From: JBAWZR01 sp037142915 | GTDB lineage: Bacteria; Patescibacteriota; Minisyncoccia; Moranbacterales; UBA1568 | Assembly (NCBI GenBank): GCA_037142915.1 | Contig: JBAWZR010000050.1 | Location: 1 to 7,755, forward strand | Direction of reading: 5' to 3' | Length of the DNA: 7,755 nucleotides | Shown here: in pieces, positions 1 to 6,820 of the stretch | Numbering within the stretch: position 1 is the stretch's first letter | Layout: each line of letters begins with the position of its first letter | Translations under genes and position numbers: made by a program | The notes under the pieces: model-generated | What the model saw: the letters and a program-made list of their open reading frames with translations, nothing else | Told to the model about the DNA's origin: nothing | Databases searched by the model: none

Positions 1-807
1 CCCAAACGGACACGACAAAGAAAATTGGTTTTCGTGGGAATTATTTCCATAGTTTTGTTGTTTTCGATACAGATGTTCCCGCCGTCAGTGTCGGCGCCAA
101 TCCGTTTTGCGGTGAACTTCATCGCTCAGCCAGTGGAGAGGATTTTCTCGTTTCTCGGTTTCAAAATAAATGATACCTTCAGCGTACTCGGTTCTATCGG
201 AACACTCAAAGCGGAGAATGCCAGATTGTCGAATGAAAACATCCAATTACAGAGTCAGGTGGCCCGTTTGTCCACAGAAGAACGGGAAAACATCTCATTG
301 CGCGATCAGTTGGGCGTATCGCAAAAAACCGCTTTCGTTAAATTGTCAGCCGAAGTTATCGGGCGAACCTATACCGATCTCGGACGATGGATCACGGTCG
401 ATCGTGGTAGTATCGATGGTGTCCGGGCGGGGATGCCGGTTGTCATTGGTGATGGAGTTTTGGTTGGTCGTATCGATGATGTCTCATCTGATAATGCTCG
501 TGTGATGTTGCTTACGCACCCAGAGAGTGCCATCAACGCACAGGATGAGTCGACGCAGGCGGAGGGGGTAGTGCGAGGAGCTTACGGATTGGGATTTCTC
601 TTTGATCGCGTGCCTCAGACGGACAGTATTGCTATCGGTGATCGGGTCTCGACCTCGGGTCTGGGTGGTGGAGTGCCATCGGGGCTTCTCGTGGGGACAG
701 TTGAGGAGATTCTCCAGACACCGGATCATTTGTTTCAACAGGCGACGCTCAAGCCGACCATTCCTTTTGAAAAAATCCGTTTCGTCCACATCATTCGCTC
801 CTGGTAA
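1..807 (+). CDS. mreC: Rod shape-determining protein MreC (5' end outside window)
   Basis: MreC is a membrane-anchored scaffold of the elongasome that links cytoplasmic MreB filaments to cell-wall synthases. The frame is open to the first base and begins PKRTRQRK, a basic stretch just before a membrane segment (visible residues about 9-26). The TTG at 25 would cut off this positive-inside flank, so the true start is probably upstream. After the membrane helix comes a short coiled coil (about 66-105, with LKAENARLSNENIQLQ) and then the MreC double beta-barrel domain (about 115-266). That domain carries GRWITVDRGSIDGVRAGMPV and the family motif GGGVPSGLLVGTV (222-234). Two bases separate its stop from mreD, so the two are co-transcribed. 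The visible length of 268 residues is near the usual family length, so only a few N-terminal residues are likely missing. The family call is firm; the exact start is unknown. Confidence 0.93.
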   Translation, partial: PKRTRQRKLVFVGIISIVLLFSIQMFPPSVSAPIRFAVNFIAQPVERIFSFLGFKINDTFSVLGSIGTLKAENARLSNENIQLQSQVARLSTEERENISLRDQLGVSQKTAFVKLSAEVIGRTYTDLGRWITVDRGSIDGVRAGMPVVIGDGVLVGRIDDVSSDNARVMLLTHPESAINAQDESTQAEGVVRGAYGLGFLFDRVPQTDSIAIGDRVSTSGLGGGVPSGLLVGTVEEILQTPDHLFQQATLKPTIPFEKIRFVHIIRSW

Positions 808-809
808 AT

Positions 810-1358
810 ATGAAACAATTCTTTTTTTCCTTTCTTAGTTTTCTTTGCCTCGCCGTTTTTCAGTTTTCTTTCATGAATACGCTGTTCGTTTCATCGTGGT
901 TTCGCCCTAATTTTTTGGTTATCGTCACCCTGTTCTCGATGCTCCGGCACGACTTCAAGACTACCGCGTGGTGGGCGATCGCTCTCGGCCTGATGTACGA
1001 CCTCATCTCCGGTGGGATTCTCGGGATGACAGCACTCTTTCTTCTCTGGTGTGCGTATATCACAAGTTTCCTGTCTCAACGATTTCTCGTAGAGCATACG
1101 GGTGGAGGGATTGTGGTGGCCGGCGGTTTGGCGGGTATTTTTTCTTGTCTCGCGGTTTTTTTCGATGCTTTTTGGATCGCGCATTTTTTCGGTTCAAACA
1201 ATTCATTTGTTTTGTGGTTGAGTGGTCAGAGTCTTGCCCCGATAGTTGGTTGCTTCATTTTGAACGGGATAATTTTTTTTGGCGTACTGTTTTTCCAGCG
1301 ACGATTTTTCGGTCGTTCTTGGCAGGGGAATACGCTTTCAATTAGCACTCAGGCTTGA
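810..1358 (+). CDS. mreD: Rod shape-determining protein MreD
   Basis: MreD is a small polytopic inner-membrane protein of the elongasome that works with MreC. The 182-residue product is strongly hydrophobic, with about five membrane segments, starting with one at residues 2-26. The region RPNFLVIVTLFSMLR followed by GLMYDLISGGILGMTALFL matches the usual MreD pattern, where an aspartate after a Gly-Leu helix precedes a Gly-rich turn. Length and position directly after mreC agree with the family. The ATG is 2 bases after the mreC stop, with no clear Shine-Dalgarno sequence, so translational coupling is likely. Its TGA stop (1356-1358) lies inside the -35 box of the next promoter. The usual downstream partners (a penicillin-binding protein and RodA) are not adjacent here. 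MreD is poorly conserved in sequence, so the call rests on topology and context. Confidence 0.88.
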   Translation: MKQFFFSFLSFLCLAVFQFSFMNTLFVSSWFRPNFLVIVTLFSMLRHDFKTTAWWAIALGLMYDLISGGILGMTALFLLWCAYITSFLSQRFLVEHTGGGIVVAGGLAGIFSCLAVFFDAFWIAHFFGSNNSFVLWLSGQSLAPIVGCFILNGIIFFGVLFFQRRFFGRSWQGNTLSISTQA

Positions 1359-1383
1359 CAATTGCTAAATGTTTTCTTACAAT
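1355..1383 (+). promoter_or_regulatory. Consensus sigma70 promoter for groES
   Basis: A perfect TTGACA (1355-1360), a 17-base spacer and TACAAT (1378-1383) form a near-ideal housekeeping promoter. The -35 box overlaps the mreD stop codon. Predicted transcription starts at about 1390, so the upstream in-frame ATG at 1369 would not be on this mRNA. No CIRCE-like inverted repeat, the usual HrcA operator of chaperonin genes, is visible, so control by HrcA is not indicated. Confidence 0.85.
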
Positions 1384-1392
1384 AGGAATGCT

Positions 1393-1698
1393 ATGAATCG
1401 TAATTCGATAATGAAACCCGCTATGAAAGTCCCTATCCAGCCTCTGCGCAACTATGTCTTGATCCAACCGGAGAAGCCCGAACAAAAAACCGCCACCGGC
1501 ATCGTTTTGCCTGAAAACGCTTCCGCCGAGCGCCCGCAGCAGGGCAAAGTGATTGCCATCGGTACGAGCGAGAAGATCGCGGTTAAGGTCGGTCAGACGG
1601 TCATCTATACCCGTTATGGCGCCACCGAGATCAAGCACGCCGGTCAGGACTACATCATCGTCGCCAACAAAGACATCCTTGCAGTCGTCGAAGCCTAA
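1393..1698 (+). CDS. groES: Co-chaperonin GroES (Cpn10)
   Basis: GroES is the heptameric lid of the GroEL folding chamber in the cytoplasm. The family core starts at MKVPIQPLRNYVLIQP (ATG 1423). It continues with the mobile loop carrying the GroEL-binding TGIVLP motif (residues 35-40 counted from the 1393 start), GKVIAIG, the VGQTVIYTRYGATEI strand and the DILAVVE C-terminus. Three in-frame starts are possible: 1393 (101 aa), 1411 (95 aa) and 1423 (91 aa). I chose 1393 because it lies 9 bases after the -10 box and the -10-to-ATG layout resembles that of the ABC gene at 7613, implying a nearly leaderless mRNA. Homology alone would favour 1411 or 1423. No Shine-Dalgarno sequence precedes any of them. 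groEL does not follow; the next element is a terminator. The intact mobile loop implies a GroEL partner elsewhere in the genome. Confidence 0.9.
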   Translation: MNRNSIMKPAMKVPIQPLRNYVLIQPEKPEQKTATGIVLPENASAERPQQGKVIAIGTSEKIAVKVGQTVIYTRYGATEIKHAGQDYIIVANKDILAVVEA

Positions 1699-1748
1699 AA
1701 TGTGTCATCATCTGACGGCCGGAGCTATCTTGATACATTTGTTCAAAT

Positions 1749-1781
1749 AAAAAAACAGGCACTCAGTGTGTCTGTTTTTTT
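1749..1781. terminator. Bidirectional intrinsic terminator between groES and the rhodanese gene
   Basis: Seven A (1749-1755), CAGGCAC, a five-base loop (1763-1767), GTGTCTG and seven T (1775-1781) form a 14-bp stem with one G-T wobble (1759/1771). Because the A tract and T tract are symmetric, the hairpin has a U-tail on both strands. It can end groES from the left and the priA-def-fmt-rhodanese operon from the right, whose last stop is only 7 bases away. Confidence 0.9.
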
Positions 1782-1788
1782 GTGAGTT

Positions 1789-2646
1789 TTATTTCTCCAC
1801 GGGGTAGCCCTTGGCTTGCCACGCGGCGAGGCCACCCTCTATCGAGGCAGCGCCGGCGAATCCGAGATCGAAAACACGGACGGCGGATTGGAAGGCGGGA
1901 ACCGGAGCATCGTTGTAGAGGATGATCCTTTTGCCTAGTGGGATTTCAGCGTGTTTCGCTTCGAGTTGTTCCAGAGGGATATTGATCGCGCCTGGGATAT
2001 GTCCCGCCTGAAAACTCTCAGGAAATCGCGTGTCGAGCACAGCAAAAGAACCGCCTGATGTATCGAGTAATGCTTTGGCCTGATCGGGACTGACGATGGT
2101 CACTTTGGAGGCATCTACGAGGGAGGTAGTGTCGCCCGCAGAAATAGTTCGTCCGAAAGCTTTCGTCCAAGCAGTGAACCCTCCTTGCAATACGGTCACT
2201 GCGATGCCATCGTCCTGAGCTTTTTGGGCGACCGCCTGCAGATTGGCGATGCTTTCGGTGGAGCCATCTCCGATGAGGACGGCGAGGAAATCATCGGGTC
2301 GAGTCGAGGGGAGAGCGCTGTTGAGGGTTTCACTCGTGACATTCAAAGAATCGATGATGTGTTGCGCCTGAAAGTCCTTCGCCGTTCGCGTATCGATGAT
2401 GGTTGTTTTTTTATCGTTCCCTGGCTGATTGAGTCGTTGTTGCAGTTCAGCGACACCCAGAGCGATAGGTCGTCGGATTTTGTTCGGTGAAGCAGCGGCT
2501 GATTGATCGGTCGGGACGGCAGGCGGTGCAGAATGTTGGGTGCGATACCAGCGGAAAAAAGAAAAACCAATGACCACGACGATGAGGAGAGCGCCAAAAA
2601 AAATGACTTTTTGTTCGGATGAAGATGATTGCGGAGGAGTTTCCAT
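1789..2646 (-). CDS. Membrane-anchored tandem rhodanese-like protein lacking catalytic cysteines
   Basis: The product has 285 residues if it starts at METPPQ (2646-2644), 5 bases after the fmt stop. A longer in-frame extension inside fmt adds a low-complexity, out-of-family N-terminus and was rejected. One membrane helix (about 14-31) is followed by a Pro/Ala/Ser-rich linker (about 38-58) and two rhodanese-like domains. Domain 1 (about 62-165) has IIDTRTAKDFQAQHI and LQGGFTAW. Domain 2 (about 183-283) has VLDTRFPESFQAGHIPGAIN and IEGGLAAWQAKGYPV. In active rhodaneses a cysteine follows the central strand; here those positions read LIGDGST and LYNDAP, and the protein contains no cysteine. Sulfur transfer by the classic persulfide mechanism is therefore excluded. 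A binding or scaffolding role is an inference. Topology is ambiguous: R32 and R35 after the helix argue for a cytoplasmic C-terminus, the linker type for an extracytoplasmic one. Confidence 0.85.
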   Translation of the reverse strand: METPPQSSSSEQKVIFFGALLIVVVIGFSFFRWYRTQHSAPPAVPTDQSAAASPNKIRRPIALGVAELQQRLNQPGNDKKTTIIDTRTAKDFQAQHIIDSLNVTSETLNSALPSTRPDDFLAVLIGDGSTESIANLQAVAQKAQDDGIAVTVLQGGFTAWTKAFGRTISAGDTTSLVDASKVTIVSPDQAKALLDTSGGSFAVLDTRFPESFQAGHIPGAINIPLEQLEAKHAEIPLGKRIILYNDAPVPAFQSAVRVFDLGFAGAASIEGGLAAWQAKGYPVEK

Positions 2647-2651
2647 AAATT

Positions 2652-3659
2652 TTAGAGGACGGTGTCGATTGCCTCGGGATAACCGGAGATGAACTCCTTG
2701 CTGCTCACGGATTTTTTGCCTGCGACTTGGAGTGTCGTCGGGATGATCACACCTCCACTGCACTGGATGGCGAGGGCTTTTTCGTCGGGAGTCAGAAACG
2801 CCGTTCCGAGCGGGTGAGGAGGTTTATTTGATGGTGTATCAGGGCGAAAGGATGCCTCGATCAACTTGATACGAAGCGGGGGATTTTTGCGATCTTTTTG
2901 CCAGTAGAAAAACAATCCCGGCCACGGTGCGAGTGCGCGGTATTTGCGTTCGAGAGCAATGATATCCTCATTCCAAAAAATCCGTCCGTCTTCGCGTTCG
3001 ATCATCTGACAGAGGGTTATGCCCTCGGCGCTTTGCGGTTTTGTCGTGCGCGTTCTGTCGAGCCATTGGGGGAGTATCTGATCGAGGAGTGGAATCGATG
3101 CCTGCGCGAGTTTGTCGAGGAGGGTGGGTGTGGTATCCGAACTCTCGATCGGCACGGTGATTTGGTCGATGATCGGACCGGTGTCCATTTTCTCATCCAT
3201 CAGCATCAGCGTGACACCCGTGGTCGTATCGCCGGCGAGGAGCGCGTTTTGCACGGGTGAAGCGCCACGCCAACGCGGGAGGAGCGAAGTATGGATATTG
3301 ATGCAGCCGAGGCGGGGAATTTCGAGAAATTTTTTGGGCAGGATCTTGCCATAGGCCGCCACGATGACCAGATCAGGTTGGTATGATTTGAATTGTTCTA
3401 TGGCTGCGTCATCCCATTGTGGAGGTTGTTCGACGGGGATGGAGGCGGTGCCTTGGGTGAGTACCTTGACCGCCGGGGCCTGGAGTTCTTGTTGTCGGCC
3501 GACGGGTTTGTCCATTTGGGTGTAAACCGCGACGATATTGATATGGATGTGCAGGAGATGTTCGAGAATCGTCGATGAAAATTCCGGCGTTCCCATAAAA
3601 ACGACACGGATATCTTTGTAGTGGTCGAAATCAAAGGACTGAATGGTGGGTGATGTCAT
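2652..3659 (-). CDS. fmt: Methionyl-tRNA formyltransferase
   Basis: Fmt transfers a formyl group from 10-formyl-tetrahydrofolate to Met-tRNA(fMet) in the cytoplasm, preparing the initiator tRNA. The 335-residue product shows the N-terminal Rossmann-like domain (VVFMGTPEFSS, residues 19-29), the KPVGR loop (51-55), AYGKILP (102-108) and the catalytic region INIHTSLLPRWRGASPVQ. N121, H123 and D159 (MDTGPI) match the family's catalytic Asn-His-Asp triad. A C-terminal domain follows (ALAPWPG region). The start at 3659 (MTSPTIQ) leaves about 15 residues before the usual IRVVFMG start, and it overlaps the end of def by 29 bases. A start at 3695 would overlap by 65 bases and is less likely. No Shine-Dalgarno sequence is seen, so coupling to def is likely. 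The def-fmt pair is a widespread arrangement. Confidence 0.95.
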   Translation of the reverse strand: MTSPTIQSFDFDHYKDIRVVFMGTPEFSSTILEHLLHIHINIVAVYTQMDKPVGRQQELQAPAVKVLTQGTASIPVEQPPQWDDAAIEQFKSYQPDLVIVAAYGKILPKKFLEIPRLGCINIHTSLLPRWRGASPVQNALLAGDTTTGVTLMLMDEKMDTGPIIDQITVPIESSDTTPTLLDKLAQASIPLLDQILPQWLDRTRTTKPQSAEGITLCQMIEREDGRIFWNEDIIALERKYRALAPWPGLFFYWQKDRKNPPLRIKLIEASFRPDTPSNKPPHPLGTAFLTPDEKALAIQCSGGVIIPTTLQVAGKKSVSSKEFISGYPEAIDTVL

Positions 3660-4125
3660 AGTATTTAATTTTTTGCTTTTTATAACGATCAACAATGAGG
3701 ATACCGTCCAGATGATCGACTTCGTGCTGGAGCGCGATCGCCAACAGACCGGTGGCTTTCAATTTACAGTCTTTACCGGTCTCATCCTGATAGCGGACAG
3801 TGACCTTTTCGGAGCGTTCGATGGGGAGGAATTTGCCCGGCAGACTGAGACACCCCTCTTCGAAGATGATTTTGTCGCGCGAGAGGCTGGTGAGCTGCGG
3901 ATTCATAAAAATCATTTTTTGTCCCTCGATCTCTATCACGCACAGTCGGAGTGGGATGTCGACCTGCGGAGCCGCCAGACCGAGACCGTCGGCGTGATGC
4001 ATCGCCTCGAACATTTCTGGGATTAGTTTTTGAATTTCGGGCGCCAAGGGATCGCGAACTCGAGTGGTTTTGGTTCGGAGGATGCGGGAGTCGAGCCCTT
4101 GGACGATAGTGAGTGAAGTAGACAT
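3631..4125 (-). CDS. def: Peptide deformylase
   Basis: Def is a metal-dependent amidase that removes the formyl group from the N-terminal methionine of new proteins, acting after Fmt. All three family motifs are present in the 164-residue product: GLGLAAPQ (47-54), EEGCLSLP (89-96, metal-ligand C92) and QHEVDHLDG (133-141, metal ligands H134 and H138, catalytic E135). Length is typical. The ATG is 4 bases after the priA stop, in the junction CTCTAAATTTATG, which is nearly repeated at the fmt-rhodanese junction. The 3' end overlaps fmt by 29 bases. Intact motifs indicate an active enzyme, consistent with intact Fmt next door. The C-terminal tail KKQKIKYYDITHHSVL is lysine-rich and variable, as is common in this family. 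Confidence 0.96.
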   Translation of the reverse strand: MSTSLTIVQGLDSRILRTKTTRVRDPLAPEIQKLIPEMFEAMHHADGLGLAAPQVDIPLRLCVIEIEGQKMIFMNPQLTSLSRDKIIFEEGCLSLPGKFLPIERSEKVTVRYQDETGKDCKLKATGLLAIALQHEVDHLDGILIVDRYKKQKIKYYDITHHSVL

Positions 4126-4129
4126 AAAT

Positions 4130-6145
4130 TTAGAGGAAACTTATTGGGTCGATATCGATACTCCATTCGTCGGGAAGTTTTTTGAGTATCGCTGAGAGCT
4201 CAGGAGGAAAAAGATCGGAGTGTGGTAGGCGAATGAGGAGAGTTTGTCGGAAGAGGCCGCGTTGTTTGGAGAGGAAGGATTTTTGCGGCGGAGTGATGCG
4301 GAGTGACGGCAATGCGGATTGTTGGAGCTTTACGAGGAGTGTGTATTGTTTTTTGACGAGAGCCTCGAGCTTCTTGGCATCGGCGTGCCGACCGACGAGC
4401 AGGATGCCTCGTGTGGCAGGCGGATAGTGGAGTGCGCGACGGTCTGCCAGGAGGCGATCGTACCACTTCGAGAGTTCATACTTGCCGACCGCTTCGAAGA
4501 GCGGGTTTTCGGGGTGAAATGTCTGGATGAGCGCTTGTGGAGCAGGCATATCGGCATCACGCGCAAATCGAGCGCTACGATACACGGCCTGTGTCAAGAG
4601 CTGAAAAGCCTTTTCATCGCTGTGAAAATCAGGCAAAGCAAACAGGCTTTCTGCGTCAATGATACCAATTAGGGAGAGGTTTGGCAAGTTCCAACCGAGT
4701 ACCGCGGCCTGCGTACCGATGAGGATATCGATCGTGCCCGCCGTGAATCGACTGACGATATCCGCGAGGCGTTTGGGTGAGGCGAGGGTCGTCCGGTCGA
4801 GTCGGGCGATGCGTGCCCGGGGAAACTTCTTCTCCAGTTCTCGTTCGACGCGCTCGGTGCCGATGCCGATATTGCGAAACTCAGAGTGGCGGCAGTGTGA
4901 GCAGGTGGGGAAGGCATCGGTCTTGTAGCTGCAGTGCAGGCAGTAGTAGTGTCCCTCGCGGCTCAACACCAACGCGCGGTCGCACTCGGGGCAGCGGAGC
5001 GTGTTCTTGCAATTGACGCAGATGGAGAACGTGCTCATCCCCTGATGGTTGACGAAGAGCAAGGCTTGGGAGTGGTGAGCGAGCGTCGTGTCGATAGCCT
5101 CGGTGAGCGGAGCGGAGAGTGAGGAGAAATTTTTCTTCCAGCGTTCGAGTCGGAGGTCGATGGTCGTACACTGCGGTCGGGCGGTGCGGGCAGTGAGGAG
5201 TGGTATCGAGGTGAATTGTTTTTCTTCCAACGCATACCAACTCGTGAGGGATGGCGTGGAAGAAATAAAGAGGAGACTGGCACGATATATACGAGCCAAC
5301 TGCTGAGCTATGAGTCGGGCATCGTAGCGGGGGGCCATATTCCATTGTTTGTAGCTCTCGCTGTGTTCGTCGTCGAGTGCGATCATCCGCAATCGGGTGA
5401 ATGGTGCGAAGAGTGCCTGGCGTGTCCCGAGGATGATCGTGGCTCGCCCAGAGCGGATATGCTCCCAGGCGCGTTGTGTCTCGGCAGGTGTGAGCCGACC
5501 ATGCAGGACGACGATCTCGTCTTCTGACCAATATTTTCCGGCGCGTTGCTCGAGATCCGTGAGTAGAGCTGTCTCGGGCACGAGGAAGAGGCCTTGCTCA
5601 GCCGATTTGAGTGCCTGAGAAAAAGCATGGAGGGCGGTTTCGGTCTTGCCAGCCGCCGGTGGGCCAAACAATACTCGGGGTCGCGAGATATTTCTCCGTG
5701 AGATAATTTTTTTGAAAACAGCGAGTTGATCGGCAGTTGGGATGAAGAGGATAGGTTTTTCTGCGAGATGTGTTTCGGGGAGCGTCAACTTTTTTTCTTT
5801 GGTTGCTGTTTTGGGGAAGTGCGTGGGCACGAAGTGTTTGAGGCAGACACCGAGCGGTGTGAAGCAACTCTCTGAGATATATCGTGCGAGTGAGAGTTGC
5901 TCGGCAGTCAGGAAACTCTCTTGTATCACTCTCCCAACAGATTTAAATTTAATGAAACGGAAGTTCGCCTTGCGAGTAACCAGATTATTTGTCACTATGC
6001 CGCGCATTCGTCGCGCACCGAGTGGCACCTCGACCAGCGAGCCGACCGGAATATCAATAGGAGAGGTATAGCTAAACCAAGCGTCCCTCGTGAGAGGTAC
6101 GCTCGTCAGTGGAGCGACATCGATATAGCGGAGCGGGTCGGGCAT
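4130..6145 (-). CDS. priA: Primosomal replication restart protein N' (PriA), divergent
   Basis: PriA recognises stalled forks and reloads the replisome; it is a superfamily 2 DNA helicase of 671 residues here. The order is: N-terminal 3'-DNA-binding domain (about 5-105, VGSLVEVPLGARRMRGIV), Walker A GPPAAGKT (161-168), Walker B DDEH (258-261), SSTPS (295-299), a zinc module with eight cysteines (376, 379, 385, 388, 402, 405, 415, 418), GIGTERVEREL (427-437), motif V IGTQ (476-479), motif VI QAVYRSAR (519-526) and the terminal family signature DIDP. Several motifs differ from the common forms: GVTGSGKT is GPPAAGKT, NRRGY is NHQGM, GTQMVAKGHDFP is GTQAAVLGWNLP and QVAGRAGR is QAVYRSAR. The ATP-binding lysine, the acidic motif and both motif VI arginines remain, so activity is plausible but altered. 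It leads the priA-def-fmt-rhodanese operon. Confidence 0.93.
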   Translation of the reverse strand: MPDPLRYIDVAPLTSVPLTRDAWFSYTSPIDIPVGSLVEVPLGARRMRGIVTNNLVTRKANFRFIKFKSVGRVIQESFLTAEQLSLARYISESCFTPLGVCLKHFVPTHFPKTATKEKKLTLPETHLAEKPILFIPTADQLAVFKKIISRRNISRPRVLFGPPAAGKTETALHAFSQALKSAEQGLFLVPETALLTDLEQRAGKYWSEDEIVVLHGRLTPAETQRAWEHIRSGRATIILGTRQALFAPFTRLRMIALDDEHSESYKQWNMAPRYDARLIAQQLARIYRASLLFISSTPSLTSWYALEEKQFTSIPLLTARTARPQCTTIDLRLERWKKNFSSLSAPLTEAIDTTLAHHSQALLFVNHQGMSTFSICVNCKNTLRCPECDRALVLSREGHYYCLHCSYKTDAFPTCSHCRHSEFRNIGIGTERVERELEKKFPRARIARLDRTTLASPKRLADIVSRFTAGTIDILIGTQAAVLGWNLPNLSLIGIIDAESLFALPDFHSDEKAFQLLTQAVYRSARFARDADMPAPQALIQTFHPENPLFEAVGKYELSKWYDRLLADRRALHYPPATRGILLVGRHADAKKLEALVKKQYTLLVKLQQSALPSLRITPPQKSFLSKQRGLFRQTLLIRLPHSDLFPPELSAILKKLPDEWSIDIDPISFL

Positions 6146-6171
6146 AGGGATTCATCATCAAACTGGCTCTT

Positions 6172-6180
6172 ATTATAGCA
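6172..6180 (-). promoter_or_regulatory. Extended -10 promoter of the priA operon
   Basis: On the minus strand TGCTATAAT (6180-6172) is a perfect extended -10 element. No good -35 box lies at the usual distance, which is acceptable with an extended -10. The predicted start, near 6165, gives a leader of about 20 bases before the priA ATG at 6145. No Shine-Dalgarno sequence is seen in that leader. It faces away from the DUF3800 promoter. Confidence 0.7.
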
Positions 6181-6208
6181 CTTCGCCCCTCCGCCCGCAC
6201 CCTACAAC

Positions 6209-6233
6209 AATCCCGAAATATGGGTTATACTGG
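6209..6233 (+). repeat. 25-base promoter repeat, copy 1
   Basis: This stretch, beginning AATCCCG and ending TTATACTGG, is identical over 25 bases to 6951-6975. It carries the -10 box of the DUF3800 gene and the 16-17 bases upstream of it. It contains CCC and GGG arms around an AT core (6212-6224), a possible weak inverted repeat. The sequences outside the 25 bases differ. Confidence 0.9.
6226..6231 (+). promoter_or_regulatory. -10 box for a leaderless DUF3800 mRNA
   Basis: TATACT (6226-6231) lies exactly 7 bases before the ATG at 6239, so transcription should start at or within a base or two of the start codon. There is no good -35 box (6203-6208 matches TTGACA at 2 of 6 positions). The conserved upstream part of the 25-base repeat may therefore replace it as a protein-binding site. 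Confidence 0.6.
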
Positions 6234-6238
6234 ACAGT

Positions 6239-6814
6239 ATGGATACAAAGAAAAAATTTTCCGCATATGTGGATGAATCAGGACAGGATACTGAAGGATC
6301 TGTTTTTGTTGTGAGTGTTTTTATTGCAAAAAATGAAGAATTAATCCTAGCGGATGCATTGGCACAGATTGAGAAGAAAAGTGGAAAAAGAAATGTAAAG
6401 TGGCATAAGGCAAAATATTCTCTTCGGAAAAATTATATCGAGGAAGTTGCTCGCTTGTCGGAGATGAAAAACAAGCTTTTCTTTGATGTTTTTTACAACT
6501 CCAAAGAATATATCGAGCTTACTTCGTTGGCCACAGCAAAAGTAATATTGAGAAAGGCTGGGAAAGAAGAGTACAGCGTTTCGGTATTTGTCGATGGTTT
6601 AAAAAGGAAAGAAATTGAGGCATTTAGTCGAGTTTTACGAAGTCTACGTGTGAAGACCCGAAAGATAAGGGGGGTGAAAAAGGATGAGAATAACATTTTT
6701 ATCCGTCTTGCTGATGCACTTTGCGGACTTATTCGAGATGCGCGTGGTGGCGACGTGTGGGCCGGAAAAATATTGAAAAAGATGCTCAAAGAAAAGATCG
6801 TGACGGAAATATAA
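6239..6814 (+). CDS. DUF3800 domain protein (predicted RNase H-like fold)
   Basis: The 191-residue soluble product matches the DUF3800 pattern. It has an N-terminal strand with AYVDESG (D12, E13), a KWHK segment (54-57), a second strand ending SVFVDG (D119) and a C-terminal helix RLADALCGLIRDA (D159). Acidic residues in these places are the expected active-site residues of the RNase H-like superfamily to which DUF3800 has been assigned. No substrate is known, and family members often sit near mobile or defence loci. The ATG has no Shine-Dalgarno sequence and lies 7 bases after a -10 box, so the mRNA is probably leaderless. The first 11 bases, ATGGATACAAA, are identical to those of the ABC gene at 7613. 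The gene is visibly richer in A and T than priA (the 60 bases from 6301 hold 18 G or C), which suggests recent transfer. Function beyond the fold is unassigned. Confidence 0.82.
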   Translation: MDTKKKFSAYVDESGQDTEGSVFVVSVFIAKNEELILADALAQIEKKSGKRNVKWHKAKYSLRKNYIEEVARLSEMKNKLFFDVFYNSKEYIELTSLATAKVILRKAGKEEYSVSVFVDGLKRKEIEAFSRVLRSLRVKTRKIRGVKKDENNIFIRLADALCGLIRDARGGDVWAGKILKKMLKEKIVTEI

Positions 6815-6820
6815 GTAGAT

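Noticed and set aside
25..27. TTG at 25 as the mreC start
   Set aside because: The frame is open to base 1 and the eight preceding codons encode a basic stretch expected before the membrane helix.
1369..1392. Upstream ATG at 1369 as the groES start
   Set aside because: It lies between the -35 and -10 boxes, so it would not be in the mRNA made from this promoter, and the extra residues do not match GroES.
2647..2763. N-terminal extension of the rhodanese-like protein (39 extra residues)
   Set aside because: It lies in the fmt coding region, reads as Arg/His-rich shadow sequence, and the ATG at 2646 directly precedes a normal membrane-anchor segment.
4881..5531. 216-codon minus-strand open frame inside priA, rich in Arg, His and Pro
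   Set aside because: It lies wholly within priA in another frame; composition is that of a shadow frame in GC-rich coding DNA, with no recognisable domain.
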